Of a stretch of 64,000 nucleotides of DNA, positions 1 through 9,376 are shown in pieces; positions within the stretch are counted from its first letter, which is position 1, and each line of letters opens with the position of its first letter. Made by a program: the position numbers and the translations under genes. Source of the DNA: Exiguobacterium profundum (lineage in GTDB: Bacteria; Bacillota; Bacilli; Exiguobacteriales; Exiguobacteriaceae); contig NZ_MRSV01000001.1 of NCBI RefSeq assembly GCF_001909285.1, positions 2,126,556 to 2,190,555 on the forward strand, in the 5' to 3' direction. The notes beneath the pieces are model-generated. The model made no database searches and was not told the origin of the DNA. It saw only the letters and a list, made by a program, of their open reading frames with translations.

Positions 1-96
1 CTCACCTACTACGTCGTACCCGTTCTTTGTCAAAATGTCCTTAATCATCATACGCATGAACGCTGCGTCATCTACTACTAATACTTTTGCACTCAT
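1..96 (-). CDS. cheY: Chemotaxis response regulator CheY (partial, N-terminal 32 residues)
   Basis: The reverse strand from 96 encodes MSAKVLVVDDAAFMRMMIKD and continues past the window edge. This is the start of a CheY receiver domain: the acidic pair DD after the first beta strand (Mg2+ binding) and the AFMR turn into helix 1 are typical. CheY-P binds FliM/FliY at the motor switch and sets the direction of rotation. An AGGAGG ribosome site lies at 105-110. The gene directly follows fliY, as in the Bacillus fla/che operon. The phosphorylated Asp and the C-terminus lie outside the window. Confidence 0.9.
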   Translation of the reverse strand, partial: MSAKVLVVDDAAFMRMMIKDILTKNGYDVVGE

Positions 97-109
97 TCTA
101 AATTCCTCC

Positions 110-1240
110 TTAAACGATTCCGATCCGCTCATGCGGTTGAATAATTTCTGTTACACGTACCCCAAAGTTTTCTTCAATGACGACGACTTCTCCTCTAGCG
201 ATTCGCTGTTGGTTGACATAAATGTCTACCGGCTCACCTGCTAATTTGTCGAGTTCAATGATGGAGCCTTGTGATAACTCAAGTACTTCCCGAACGGATT
301 TTTTCTTTTTTTTTAACTCTACTGTCACGTTTAACGGGACATCATACAGCAACCCAAGATTCGCTGGGGCCGTTTCTTGTGACGCCGGTGATTGGAGTGG
401 CATGAATTCCGCCTGGCTCACAGCTACTTCCGGCATAGATTTTTGCTTGTTTGGTTGTGGGGCAACGGACTGTGCTGTTTGTTGTGCTTGTGGCTGTGGT
501 TTCGGTGCTTCCGCTCTCGGCTGCTCTTTTACCGGTTCTGATGCCGCTTGGACCTCTCCAGTCGCTTTCATCAACTCGTCGACTAACTGCTTTCCAAACT
601 GAATTGGTGCAATCTGGACAATCGTTGAATCAATCAACGTGCCTACTTTGAGATTGAACTCAATGAGTACCATCGTCTCCCATAGTTCAAGGCGATCGAT
701 GATTGTCTGATTCTTTGTTGCATCAAACACTTCGACAAGAGGTGGCGAGATGTCAATTTTCTTCGAAAATACCGTCGATAAAGACGTTGCTGCCGCACCC
801 ATCATTTGATTCATCGCTTCTTGAACAGCTGATAAACGAATCTCATCAAGGCTCTCCGGATCAACATTCTCTCCACTTCCACCTAACATGAGGTCAGAGA
901 TGATTGCCGCATCTTCGCGAGTCAATACGAGAACATTTTCCCCTTGGATTCCTTCTGTATAGCCAACTCGAAGTGCCACGTGAGGAGTGGGATAGCGTTC
1001 GCGTAACGCTTCAATTCTCACTTCACTGACAACCGGTGTCGTAATTTCCACTTTCTGTTGTAATAATGTTGACAAGGCTGTTGCCGAGTTCCCGAATGAA
1101 ATATTCCCAATTTCTCCGAGTGCGTCGCTCTCCATCGAATCTAAATGTTCTTCTTTTGCTTCGACTTCTGGCGTCGGCGTATTGTCGCTTGTCCCACGTA
1201 ATAACGCATCAATTTCATCTTGTGACAGCATCTCACTCAT
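110..1240 (-). CDS. fliY: Flagellar motor switch phosphatase FliY
   Basis: 376 residues, the usual length for Firmicute FliY. The N-terminus carries the SQDEIDALL motif shared with FliM, which in this family binds CheY-P. The middle (about residues 35-215) is a CheC-type phosphatase region with two conserved segments (DALGEIGNI and VQEAMNQMMG). A Pro/Gln/Ala-rich linker (about 230-290) leads to a C-terminal FliN/SpoA domain (about 295-376). It should sit in the C-ring and dephosphorylate CheY-P. The start overlaps the end of fliM by 4 bases, indicating translational coupling. The phosphatase role is family knowledge. Confidence 0.95.
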   Translation of the reverse strand: MSEMLSQDEIDALLRGTSDNTPTPEVEAKEEHLDSMESDALGEIGNISFGNSATALSTLLQQKVEITTPVVSEVRIEALRERYPTPHVALRVGYTEGIQGENVLVLTREDAAIISDLMLGGSGENVDPESLDEIRLSAVQEAMNQMMGAAATSLSTVFSKKIDISPPLVEVFDATKNQTIIDRLELWETMVLIEFNLKVGTLIDSTIVQIAPIQFGKQLVDELMKATGEVQAASEPVKEQPRAEAPKPQPQAQQTAQSVAPQPNKQKSMPEVAVSQAEFMPLQSPASQETAPANLGLLYDVPLNVTVELKKKKKSVREVLELSQGSIIELDKLAGEPVDIYVNQQRIARGEVVVIEENFGVRVTEIIQPHERIGIV

Positions 1241-2226
1241 TGCTCTTCCTCCTTCACACGGTGAAGCACTTGAACCGCCATTCGCTTCCCGCTCACACCG
1301 ACTTGCCCTTTAAATACTTTATTTTCCCCCACCATGACGGACAGAGGTTCTTTTGCTAATTGATCGAGTGCCAAACAATCTCCGACTTCTAGATGCAACA
1401 AATCTCCAAACGTGATTGTCGTCCCACCGAGTAAGGATACAACTTCGACTGTCGAGTTCATCAATTGAGCTTTAAGTGGCTCTTTACTCGATTGACTTGC
1501 ATTCCGTCGATTCGCTTCTTGCATCCAATAATGACTCGATAGTTTGGACAATACCGGTTCGATTGTCACGAATGGAAGACAAACGTTGATGGTTCCGCTC
1601 ACTTCACCAATCGTCACACCAATCGAAATCAAGACGACCGTTTCGTTTGGTGAAACGAGTTGCAGGAACTGCGGATTCACTTCAACAGCTGACATTTCTG
1701 CTTTAATCTCAGCAATCGATTCCCAAGCATCTCCATAAGTCGAAAAGGCTCGTTTGTACAATTGCGTCAAAATCCGCATCTCAATTTCGGTGAACGATTC
1801 GATTTTATCCATCTCGACACCAGGACCTCCGAGTAACCGGTCTAGCATCGCGTATGAGATGTTCGGATTGACTTCGATGATGAATCGTCCGTTTAACGGT
1901 GGCGCCTCAATCAAGTTGATCATCGTCATGCTCGGAATGGAATGAATGAATTCATCGTACGGTAATTGTTCGACCGAGTTGACCGAAAACTGAACATATG
2001 TGCGAAGTTGAGAAAAAAAAAATGTCGTGAGCATACGCGTGAAATGTTCGTGAATCCGAGTTAAGCTGCGAATTTGGTCTTTTGAAAATCGAACGGCTCG
2101 CTTGAAGTCGTATTGTCGAACTTTCTTCTCTTCCTCTTGCGCGAGAAAGGAGTCCGCTTCGACATCCCCACTGCTTAAAGCAGATAGTAAGGCATCAATT
2201 TCTTGTTGAGACAGTACTTCTCCCAT
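1237..2226 (-). CDS. fliM: Flagellar motor switch protein FliM
   Basis: 329 residues, normal for FliM. It starts MGEVLSQQEIDALLSAL, the CheY-P binding peptide, followed by the FliM middle domain (about 45-230) and a C-terminal SpoA/FliN-like domain (about 245-325, ending LHRVKEEEQ). It forms the C-ring between FliG and FliY and relays CheY-P binding to the rotor. It lies 9 bases after fliL and overlaps fliY by 4 bases. No unusual residues were seen. Confidence 0.96.
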   Translation of the reverse strand: MGEVLSQQEIDALLSALSSGDVEADSFLAQEEEKKVRQYDFKRAVRFSKDQIRSLTRIHEHFTRMLTTFFFSQLRTYVQFSVNSVEQLPYDEFIHSIPSMTMINLIEAPPLNGRFIIEVNPNISYAMLDRLLGGPGVEMDKIESFTEIEMRILTQLYKRAFSTYGDAWESIAEIKAEMSAVEVNPQFLQLVSPNETVVLISIGVTIGEVSGTINVCLPFVTIEPVLSKLSSHYWMQEANRRNASQSSKEPLKAQLMNSTVEVVSLLGGTTITFGDLLHLEVGDCLALDQLAKEPLSVMVGENKVFKGQVGVSGKRMAVQVLHRVKEEEQ

Positions 2227-2235
2227 GATGCCACC

Positions 2236-2688
2236 TCACTGAATAATTTTCTTCGTCATATAGACGCGTTGGACTTCACCTTCTTCAAGCAGTCCGTTAA
2301 GTTGTTCTCGTAATGTTTGTTCGAACTTTTGCATATCTTCTTTTGTTGCCAATTGGGCTTTCGTCATCCCGGATAAATCACCCAAAATGACGTTGTGAAC
2401 TTGGAACTTGCGTAGTTCTAAATTCTCTTTCGTTTCAGCCGAATCTGTGACAATCGTAAATTGAACGTTAATGAAACGCTCATCTTGAATGTTGGTCGTC
2501 ATGTCATCAGTCATGAAACTCCGTTCTGCCAACTCTTCAGCTGTGACAGGTTTCGTTTTAGCAGTGACGTTATCACCAAAGACATATTTGTAAGTCATGA
2601 ATCCGGCACCGCCCATGACGAGCAGGACGACAAGCAGGATGATTACGACTTTTAGGCCGCCACCTTTTTTCTTTTCTTCTTCACTCAT
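2236..2688 (-). CDS. fliL: Flagellar basal body-associated protein FliL
   Basis: 150 residues from the chosen ATG at 2688. A GTG three codons upstream (2697) is possible, but an AGAGGTGA ribosome site lies just before the ATG at 2688, so I prefer it. A short charged, Lys-rich N-terminus is followed by one membrane segment (VVIILLVVLLVMGGAGFMTY) and an extracytoplasmic FliL domain ending YMTKKIIQ. FliL surrounds the stators and supports torque. The start overlaps the end of swrD. Confidence 0.92.
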   Translation of the reverse strand: MSEEEKKKGGGLKVVIILLVVLLVMGGAGFMTYKYVFGDNVTAKTKPVTAEELAERSFMTDDMTTNIQDERFINVQFTIVTDSAETKENLELRKFQVHNVILGDLSGMTKAQLATKEDMQKFEQTLREQLNGLLEEGEVQRVYMTKKIIQ

Positions 2689-2899
2689 CTTCTTCACCTC
2701 TTGTGAACATCGTTCCGACTAAACCGATTGAGCGGTAAAAGGCTTCAGTTCGTTCAATGATTTGATCTTTCGTTTCTTTTACGAGATACGTTTTGCCATT
2801 AAACAATTGGATGATCGTGTCGGGCTCTGCCTTCACCGTTTCGATGAGCAAAGCGTTCAGCACGAACTCCTCACCGCGAAATGCCGTGACGCGAATCAT
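2681..2899 (-). CDS. swrD: FlbD/SwrD family flagellar protein
   Basis: 72 residues: MIRVTAFRGEEFVLNALLIE, then a VKAEPDTIIQLFNGKTYLVKE core and a charged tail. This matches the small FlbD (PF06289) family, which lies between flgE and fliL in Bacillales; the B. subtilis member SwrD is reported to raise motor torque for swarming. The start ATG shares one base with the flgE stop (TGATG), so translation is coupled. Confidence 0.88.
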   Translation of the reverse strand: MIRVTAFRGEEFVLNALLIETVKAEPDTIIQLFNGKTYLVKETKDQIIERTEAFYRSIGLVGTMFTRGEEDE

Positions 2900-3816
2900 C
2901 AGCGTTTCAAGTTGACGAGCTCTTGAAGGATCTCGTCCGATGTTGTGATAATGCGTGTGTTCGCCTGGAATCCACGCTGTGCCACGATCATTTCTGTGAA
3001 CTCTTCTGAAAGGTCAACGTTTGACATTTCGAGTGCGCCTGAGACAAGTTCACCACGACCGTCAGAACCTGGTACGCCAAACTGTGGAGCACCGGAGTTT
3101 TGCGATTGTACGAAGTTGTTGGCACCGACTTTTGATAAACCGGCGTTGTTCGAGAAGTTCGACGTCACGATATACCCAGCGATTTGTAATTCACCCGCAC
3201 CATCAACAAAACTAACTTGTCCGTCTTTACTGATTGAAAGTGAACGAGCATCTGTTGGGATTTTAATTCGTCCATACTCAGGTGCTTTTGCAGTAGTATC
3301 ATCCGCTGCATAGAATGCCAAATCTGCTCCTGGTCCAGTGAAGTCCCCTGCAACTGGAGTCGCAGCCACTCCTGGAGTTCCAGATGCTGGCAAAGTACTA
3401 GTCCGTGATCCAATGAGATACGTACCGTCGCCCGTCACCAAGTTTCCTTGATTGTCCGTATAGAAGTTCCCTGCTCGAGTGTATTGGATTTGACCATTGA
3501 CCATCGTCGCATAGAATCCTTCCCCTGAAATCCCGACATCAAGGGCACGTCCCGTGTTTTGCATTGCGCCTTGGTTATATACGTTATCGACCGTCGCCAT
3601 GGTGCCCCCGAGACCGACTTCCTTCGGGTTAATACCACCTGTTGTCGCATTCCCAGCCGACGCACTCCCGACTTGCTGGCTAACGAGATCTTTAAAGGTA
3701 ACGCGCCCTTTTTTATAACCAAACGTATTGACGTTGGCGATGTTGTTCCCGACGACGTCTAGCTTCGATTGGAAGTTCTTCAATCCACTGATTCCTGAGT
3801 ACATTGCTCTTAACAT
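2899..3816 (-). CDS. flgE: Flagellar hook protein FlgE (FlgG-like)
   Basis: 305 residues. The N-terminus (MLRAMYSGISGLKNFQSKLD, then VVGNNIANVNTFGYKK) and the C-terminus (GALEMSNVDLSEEFTEMIVAQRGFQANTRI, here split by eye) are the rod/hook family signatures that form the coiled-coil tube. The middle, about residues 75-245, is the variable hook domain and is longer than in the 264-residue B. subtilis protein once called FlgG. The position after flgD supports the hook role. A GGAGG ribosome site precedes the ATG. Confidence 0.93.
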   Translation of the reverse strand: MLRAMYSGISGLKNFQSKLDVVGNNIANVNTFGYKKGRVTFKDLVSQQVGSASAGNATTGGINPKEVGLGGTMATVDNVYNQGAMQNTGRALDVGISGEGFYATMVNGQIQYTRAGNFYTDNQGNLVTGDGTYLIGSRTSTLPASGTPGVAATPVAGDFTGPGADLAFYAADDTTAKAPEYGRIKIPTDARSLSISKDGQVSFVDGAGELQIAGYIVTSNFSNNAGLSKVGANNFVQSQNSGAPQFGVPGSDGRGELVSGALEMSNVDLSEEFTEMIVAQRGFQANTRIITTSDEILQELVNLKR

Positions 3817-3834
3817 AATGCATTCCTCCTATGC

Positions 3835-4263
3835 TTATTTGATCGATGTGATATCGTACACGCTGACGGATGTTCCGTCTTCAAGATCGGCCATATATCC
3901 GGTTAAGTCGTTACGAGAAATGGAAACGACACGACCTGTGCCTTTCGTCGTCTCTTCACTCGTTTCGGTTGTAAAGTTGATTGTTTTCCCAATCATGCTA
4001 CTGTATTCAGAAATCGAAGACATGTGACGGTCAACGAGAACAGAATCGAGTTGTTTCGAAATCGTTTGCATTTGTTCGAGCGATGAGAACTGTGCCATTT
4101 GTGCGATGAATTCTTTATCTTCCATCGGTGACATCGGGTCCTGGTTCGCGATTTGAGCGAGAAGCAACTTCATAAACATGTCTTTATCGTATTGATTTGT
4201 CGCTTTTGGGAGCGACTGATCTGGCAATGTATAATCATTCGTCTTCGGTTGGATGCTCGTCAT
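3835..4263 (-). CDS. flgD: Flagellar hook assembly protein FlgD
   Basis: 142 residues from ATG 4263, chosen because AAGGAGG lies just upstream; a longer reading from 4323 lies wholly inside fliK and is unlikely. The core [20 protein letters not shown] and [15 protein letters not shown] is the FlgD signature, followed by a short beta-rich tail. FlgD caps the growing hook and helps add FlgE subunits. The 5' end overlaps fliK by 29 bases. Confidence 0.93.
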   Translation of the reverse strand: MTSIQPKTNDYTLPDQSLPKATNQYDKDMFMKLLLAQIANQDPMSPMEDKEFIAQMAQFSSLEQMQTISKQLDSVLVDRHMSSISEYSSMIGKTINFTTETSEETTKGTGRVVSISRNDLTGYMADLEDGTSVSVYDITSIK

Positions 4264-5323
4264 CTTCAGACCCTCCTTTAGGCTGTTCTTGTGGTTGTTC
4301 TTGTTCCGGTTGCTCGGAACCATCTGACAAGGCTGATTTTGAATCGAGCGCTTGCTGTGTCAAGTTGACCTCGATCCGAACGTTTTGCGAATGGGGTGTC
4401 AACGTTTGTTGCAACTGTTGAACCTGTGACTGGATCAGTTGCTTCGCCTCTTGATTGCTGGCAAACATCTTGACGACAAGTTCTCCATTCTTCCGCTCTA
4501 GCTTGACGACGAGTTCCCCTAACTGCTCCGGATACAATCTTACAGTGAAGACTTTTGAACCATCCGCCCCACTTTTGAACGGTGCCTTTTGCAAAGCCGC
4601 TTCAATCCGAGCTTGTAAATTTTCAGGAAGGGATCCTTTCGAAGCATACATGACCGTGTCCACGTCAATCTGTGGTCTTGACCAGTTCATCCCTTTCGGC
4701 ATCCAGTCTACGTTATTTGGCTGTAGCGCTGGTTTTGCGATTTTTACGGTTTCAACATTTGGCAAGACGGGAACTTCTTTTAATGTACCTTCGATTGGTC
4801 CTTTATACTGTGTGATGATCCGTTGCATCGTTTGAACCTGTTTGGCAAGTTCTTGGTTTGGAACTTGTTGAGTCAGTGCAATGTTGGTCGTCTGAGCATT
4901 TCCCTCTATTTGCTTCGTAGTATGGACTTTCGGCGTAGTCGTTGTCTGTACAATCGCCGGTAAAACCGAAGACGGGATTTCAGTCTCAGGCGAAGGATTA
5001 GACAATTGACCGAGTAAACTTACATATGCATCCATAAACGTCCGATACGCATCTTGTGGCAGTGATTTTAGCCACTTCAATGTATCAGGCTTTTGAAACC
5101 ATGTTTCGAGTTCCTGTGCCACTTTTTCCAAATCGACTAATCCTTCAGGAAGCACACCTTCTTCAAGTTGAGGAAGTTCTGCCTGCTCCCCTGAGCCTTG
5201 CATTGGGGCAAGCATCGCAGAAAGGAGGCTTAAAAATCCACCTGCTCCCTGTGATTCTCCCTCCACTGCTCCAGTACGAGCCATCGATCCTTGAATGGCT
5301 TGCATCAATAAAGCGATATTCAA
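4235..5323 (-). CDS. fliK: Flagellar hook-length control protein FliK
   Basis: 362 residues. A long, low-complexity N-terminal and middle region (Gln/Thr/Pro rich) is followed by a C-terminal FliK domain, about residues 235-325, with [20 protein letters not shown] and a run of [11 protein letters not shown]. The tail is very Glu/Gln/Pro rich. FliK measures the hook and switches export specificity by touching the C-terminal domain of FlhB. It precedes flgD, as in Bacillus. Confidence 0.9.
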   Translation of the reverse strand: MNIALLMQAIQGSMARTGAVEGESQGAGGFLSLLSAMLAPMQGSGEQAELPQLEEGVLPEGLVDLEKVAQELETWFQKPDTLKWLKSLPQDAYRTFMDAYVSLLGQLSNPSPETEIPSSVLPAIVQTTTTPKVHTTKQIEGNAQTTNIALTQQVPNQELAKQVQTMQRIITQYKGPIEGTLKEVPVLPNVETVKIAKPALQPNNVDWMPKGMNWSRPQIDVDTVMYASKGSLPENLQARIEAALQKAPFKSGADGSKVFTVRLYPEQLGELVVKLERKNGELVVKMFASNQEAKQLIQSQVQQLQQTLTPHSQNVRIEVNLTQQALDSKSALSDGSEQPEQEQPQEQPKGGSEDDEHPTEDE

Positions 5324-5345
5324 TGTTGGCCCTCCCTTCTTGTGT

Positions 5346-5912
5346 TCATTGGAGAAGCTGCGTCACAACCGCAGCCTGTTGCGCATTCATTCGTCCTAAG
5401 ATGTCTGCCTGTTGCTTAGGTGATAGCTCCTTCAACAGCTCAGCAACTTGAGGGCTTTCGAGTTCACCCATAATAGCTGCCGCCTGTTTGGCTGACATTT
5501 CTTCATAAACGCTGGCGACATCAGATGAGGTCTCCTCTTCTTTTGACGCTGCCTCTAGTTCCGAGACGAGTCGATCTCGTTCACGAATCAAATCGGTGAT
5601 TTCTTCTTGTCTAGCCTTTACTTCGTTCGTCAATTCAACATTTTCGTTGCGAAGTTTTTCAATCTCACTGTTCGCCGCTTTTAATCGGTTCGCTGCGTCC
5701 GAATCGATTCCCGTCACATTCACCTGCGTCTCCGTTTTTTTTGATTTTTCCGTTTTCTCGTCCTCGTTCATTTCTAATAAGGGAACGGATAAGAGCGGAC
5801 GGTCCATCGCATAGTTCATGACGACAATCCCACCGACTAAGATGAAGATTGCTGGAATGAGGACCAACGCCACAATCATTTGCTTGCCTCGTTTATTGTT
5901 CTCTTTTGCCAT
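5346..5912 (-). CDS. MotE-like protein (YlxF; MgtE intracellular N-domain)
   Basis: 188 residues from ATG 5912, which follows an AAAGGGAAG ribosome site and lies 1 base after the fliJ stop. One N-terminal membrane helix (MIVALVLIPAIFILVGGIVV) is followed by a Glu/Lys-rich coiled coil (about 60-125) and a C-terminal MgtE-N-type helical repeat (EEMSAKQAAAIMGELESPQV, then SPKQQADILGRMNAQQAA). This architecture is that of YlxF/MotE, thought to be a periplasmic-side chaperone or stabiliser for stator or basal-body assembly. The function in this lineage is inferred. Confidence 0.8.
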   Translation of the reverse strand: MAKENNKRGKQMIVALVLIPAIFILVGGIVVMNYAMDRPLLSVPLLEMNEDEKTEKSKKTETQVNVTGIDSDAANRLKAANSEIEKLRNENVELTNEVKARQEEITDLIRERDRLVSELEAASKEEETSSDVASVYEEMSAKQAAAIMGELESPQVAELLKELSPKQQADILGRMNAQQAAVVTQLLQ

Positions 5913-5913
5913 G

Positions 5914-6348
5914 CTACTTCCCTTTCCCATGATGAATCACAGCAAGTTCATCCATCATTTGTTGCTCTGTAAGTTTAGCTACCGTCATCTCTTGCATGCT
6001 GACCTTTTCATGGAGCGTCACGTATTTCTTTTCTTCCACCACTTTACCGAGCAATCGTTCTTGCGACGCATGATAGCGATTGCGGGCCTGTTGTACGACG
6101 AGCTGTTGCGTTTCGATTTGACGTTTCACTTGCTCTCGCGTCTTTTCTCGATACTGCGACATGAGAAGGTCGATGTTTCCAGATTGTTCGTCTTGGTGTT
6201 TGATGAGCGACTCATACATGAGAAGAAGGTCATATAGCTTCTCCATCTCTGTCTCAAGTCTTGCCTTAAATCCTCTGACTTCTATGGCGGCATCTTCTTT
6301 TTCATGTTCCGTTATCGGCATGATTCGTTCTAATATGAGTCTATTCAT
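5914..6348 (-). CDS. fliJ: Flagellar export chaperone FliJ
   Basis: 144 residues, almost entirely charged alpha-helical coiled coil (many Glu, Gln, Arg), as expected for FliJ, which inserts into the FliI hexamer like a gamma subunit and helps drive protein export. Sequence conservation in this family is low; the assignment rests on length, helical composition and position directly after fliI, with a 4-base overlap. Confidence 0.85.
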   Translation of the reverse strand: MNRLILERIMPITEHEKEDAAIEVRGFKARLETEMEKLYDLLLMYESLIKHQDEQSGNIDLLMSQYREKTREQVKRQIETQQLVVQQARNRYHASQERLLGKVVEEKKYVTLHEKVSMQEMTVAKLTEQQMMDELAVIHHGKGK

Positions 6349-7664
6349 GATTCACCTCGTGCAATATGTGACAAGTGGGTCATCGTCTGTTCGAAAGCAG
6401 CATCTTCTTCGATCGATTGTTTCAAAAACGTCAACAAGTATGGATATTTCTCCACAGCGGTATCAATTGAAGGATTGGTGCCTTTTTTATACGCTCCGAT
6501 ATTGATTAAATCTTCCGCGTCAATATAGGTCGCGAGCCAACTGCGGAACGTTTGAGCTGCATCTCTGTGTGAAGGGGAAGCGATTTGGTTCATGACCCGA
6601 CTGATGGATTTCAGTACATGGATTGCCGGGAATTGCCCACGGTTTGCGAGCGCCCGGTCCATCACAAAGTGTCCGTCTAAAATCCCCCGCACCGCGTCGG
6701 CAATCGGTTCATTCATATCATCCCCGTCGACGAGGACCGTATAGAACGCAGTGATTGAACCTGTCGCCGCTGTTCCACTTCGCTCTAATAGTTGAGGTAA
6801 CATGGCGAATACGGATGGGGTGTACCCTTTCGATGTTGGGGGTTCGCCCGTCGCAAGACCAATCTCACGCTGTGCCATCGCAAAACGTGTCACCGAGTCC
6901 ATCATCAAGACCACTTCTTTCCCTTGGTCCCGGAAGTACTCGGCAATCGCGGTCGCCGTGTAAGCTCCCTTCAACCGGACAAGCGGGGGTTGGTCGCTTG
7001 TCGCTACAATCACGACGGAACGAGCCATGCCTTCTGGTCCGAGTTCTTTTTCGATGAACTCTTTTACTTCCCGACCCCGTTCTCCAATCAAGGCGATGAC
7101 GTTAATATCTGCCGAAGATCGTTTGGCAATCATCCCGAGCAAGGTCGACTTCCCTACACCGGAACCAGCAAACAAACCGACCCGTTGTCCTTTTCCTACA
7201 GTCAACAGTCCATCAATCATGCGTACACCGGTCGACAGCGCATCTAAAATCCTTGGTCGATTCAAAGGATTCGGAGGTTTACGTTGAACGTCATAACGCT
7301 TACCGGTCACAAGACGCTCACCTGAAAGTGGACGTCCCAAACCATCGAGCACTTGACCGATCAACTCTTCCCCTACAGGAACTTGAAGCATTTTTCCCGT
7401 TCCCTTTACAAGACACCCTGGCGCAATTTGCGTAGTTTCACCGTATGGCATGAGCAGAACACGCTCTTCATTGAATCCGACAACCTCTGCTTCAACCGTT
7501 TCATTCGACGGAAGGACAATCAAACAGCGTTCTCCGACAAATGCACTCGGCCCATTCGACTCAATCATCAATCCGATGACACGGCAAACTCGACCAATTT
7601 TTCGTGTGAACTTGCCGTCCGAAGACTGCTTGATTGAGTCAAGAACCTGCTCAATAAGCACCAT
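6345..7664 (-). CDS. fliI: Flagellum-specific ATPase FliI
   Basis: 439 residues, same as B. subtilis. Walker A is GLFAGSGVGKSTLLGM (about 165-180), and the ATPase core includes LIGERGREVKEFIE and LMMDSVTRFAMAQREIGLA (Walker B region). FliI energises the type III export gate together with FliH and FliJ. It overlaps fliH upstream by 14 bases and fliJ downstream by 4. Nothing is missing. Confidence 0.97.
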   Translation of the reverse strand: MVLIEQVLDSIKQSSDGKFTRKIGRVCRVIGLMIESNGPSAFVGERCLIVLPSNETVEAEVVGFNEERVLLMPYGETTQIAPGCLVKGTGKMLQVPVGEELIGQVLDGLGRPLSGERLVTGKRYDVQRKPPNPLNRPRILDALSTGVRMIDGLLTVGKGQRVGLFAGSGVGKSTLLGMIAKRSSADINVIALIGERGREVKEFIEKELGPEGMARSVVIVATSDQPPLVRLKGAYTATAIAEYFRDQGKEVVLMMDSVTRFAMAQREIGLATGEPPTSKGYTPSVFAMLPQLLERSGTAATGSITAFYTVLVDGDDMNEPIADAVRGILDGHFVMDRALANRGQFPAIHVLKSISRVMNQIASPSHRDAAQTFRSWLATYIDAEDLINIGAYKKGTNPSIDTAVEKYPYLLTFLKQSIEEDAAFEQTMTHLSHIARGES

Positions 7665-8376
7665 CCGCTAAAACCTCCTCGATTTTAGCTTGAATCCGTT
7701 CGAAACTATACGTTAAATCGACTTCATTCCCACGATGTGGCGACTCGATTCGGACTGCCGTTTCATCCAATGATCCGTCCCCACGATATTTCAAAGGGGG
7801 TGTCTCTTCTGTCCGCCACATCGCTTCGAATTGCTGAATCGAGGCAAGACGTGTCGGATGAACAAAGATTGTGATTGCTTCGGCATCGATCCAATGTGAC
7901 ATTTGATCACGGATCATCGTCGCAAAGAGTTCTTCATCTTTCCGAACAAGTTCCGTTGTCACATGTGCACTGACCGAGATTGCCAGCTCAATGAGTTGTT
8001 CTTCCGCTTGTCTCCATTTTTCTTCAAATATGAGTTCAAGTTCGGTCGAAACGGAATTTAATCGTGTGGTGATGTCCTCGAACTCAGCCAATCCGTCCTG
8101 TCTACCTTGAAGGAGACCTTCCTGATACCCTTCTGAACGCGCCTCCTCGAACACCTGTTGTTTCAACCGCTCCAACTGTTCGACTTCGGTCAACTGAAAC
8201 TGTTGAAAAGCTTCTTCGTCCTGCTTCAACTTCTCATAGCGCGACTGAATGACATCGTGATGATTGATTCCGTCATTCGGTTCTATAATGGGTGTTTCTA
8301 AGCGCTTGGATTCAATCCGTTGCGGAATATTCGATGTTGCACGTTGGCGTTTGATCACATTAGACAACGATGTCAT
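7651..8376 (-). CDS. fliH: Flagellar assembly protein FliH
   Basis: 241 residues from ATG 8376; a GTG at 8385 is also open, but a GAGGTG ribosome site fits the ATG better. The first half is charged, helical and Gln/Glu rich, with a GYQEGLLQGRQDGLAEFED segment of the GxxxG type known in FliH. The C-terminal half (about 125-241) resembles the V-type/FliH peripheral stalk domain. FliH dimers regulate FliI. The 5' end overlaps fliG by 17 bases. Confidence 0.88.
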   Translation of the reverse strand: MTSLSNVIKRQRATSNIPQRIESKRLETPIIEPNDGINHHDVIQSRYEKLKQDEEAFQQFQLTEVEQLERLKQQVFEEARSEGYQEGLLQGRQDGLAEFEDITTRLNSVSTELELIFEEKWRQAEEQLIELAISVSAHVTTELVRKDEELFATMIRDQMSHWIDAEAITIFVHPTRLASIQQFEAMWRTEETPPLKYRGDGSLDETAVRIESPHRGNEVDLTYSFERIQAKIEEVLADGAY

Positions 8377-9376
8377 CTCCTCCACCTCGACTGATTACAA
8401 TCTCACCGACGTCCTCTAGGCGACGAATGATTCCGACGATTCGGCTCTGTGCCTCTTCGACGTCACGCAACCGTACCGGTCCCATGAATTCCATATCTTC
8501 TTTGAACGTTTCGACCATACGTTGTGACATGTTTTTGAAGATAATTTGTTTGACTTCCTCCGAAGAGACCTTGAGCGCAAGTAACAAGTCGTCGTTCGCC
8601 ACTTCGCGAATGATTCGTTGAATCGCACGAGAATCGAGCGTAACGATATCTTCGAAGACGAACATCCGCTTTTTGATTTCTTCTTCAAGCTCCGGGTCTT
8701 CGATTTCGAGCGCATCGAGAATGGTACGTTCGGTCGTCCGGTCTACACCGTTCAAGACTTCGACGACTGCTTCGATTCCACCAGATTGGGCATAATCTTG
8801 CATATCCGTCTGCGACAAGTTCTTCTCAAGGATTTGTTCCACTTCATGGATGACGTCTGGATTGAGTCGATCCATCGTCGCAATCCGTTTTGCGACTTCC
8901 GATTGAATCTCAGGTGGAAGTTCCGAGAGGATTTGCCCTGACTTGACGGGTTCTAAATGCGCTAAGATTAACGCAATCGTCTGTGGGTGCTCGTTTTGGA
9001 TAAAGTTCAATAACTGTTTCGGGTCTGCTTTTCGTGCAAACTCGAACGGTCTGACCTGTAAGGTGGAAGTCAGACGATGAATCAATGCCATCGCCTTGTC
9101 TTCACCAACTGCTTTTTCAAGGACAGTTTTCGCAAACCCGATTCCACCCTGAGTGATATAACTTTGTGCCATGGCGAGTTCATGGAACTCACCGAGAATA
9201 CTATCCTTTTCTTCCGGGGACACTTTTTTTAACGCTGAAATTTGAAGCGTCAGTTGTTCCATCTCTTCTTCTGAAAGATGTTTGTAGACGTTCGCTGCCA
9301 CTTCAGGTCCCAGGGAAATCATGAGCATCGCTGCTTTTTCGCGATTCGTTTGTTTTGCATAGTTCACGTTACTCAC
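8360..9376 (-). CDS. fliG: Flagellar motor switch protein FliG
   Basis: 338 residues, the standard length. The N domain (about 1-100) binds FliF; the middle holds EHPQTIALILAHLEP, and the C domain holds FVFEDIVTLDSRAIQRIIRE, which carries the charged torque ridge, followed by ALKVSSEEVKQIIFKNMSQR. FliG is the rotor protein that meets the stators. The start overlaps the fliF stop by 4 bases. Confidence 0.97.
   Translation of the reverse strand: MSNVNYAKQTNREKAAMLMISLGPEVAANVYKHLSEEEMEQLTLQISALKKVSPEEKDSILGEFHELAMAQSYITQGGIGFAKTVLEKAVGEDKAMALIHRLTSTLQVRPFEFARKADPKQLLNFIQNEHPQTIALILAHLEPVKSGQILSELPPEIQSEVAKRIATMDRLNPDVIHEVEQILEKNLSQTDMQDYAQSGGIEAVVEVLNGVDRTTERTILDALEIEDPELEEEIKKRMFVFEDIVTLDSRAIQRIIREVANDDLLLALKVSSEEVKQIIFKNMSQRMVETFKEDMEFMGPVRLRDVEEAQSRIVGIIRRLEDVGEIVISRGGGDDIVV

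Noticed and set aside
4263-4323. Longer flgD start at 4323
   Set aside because: It lies within fliK, and AAGGAGG supports ATG 4263.
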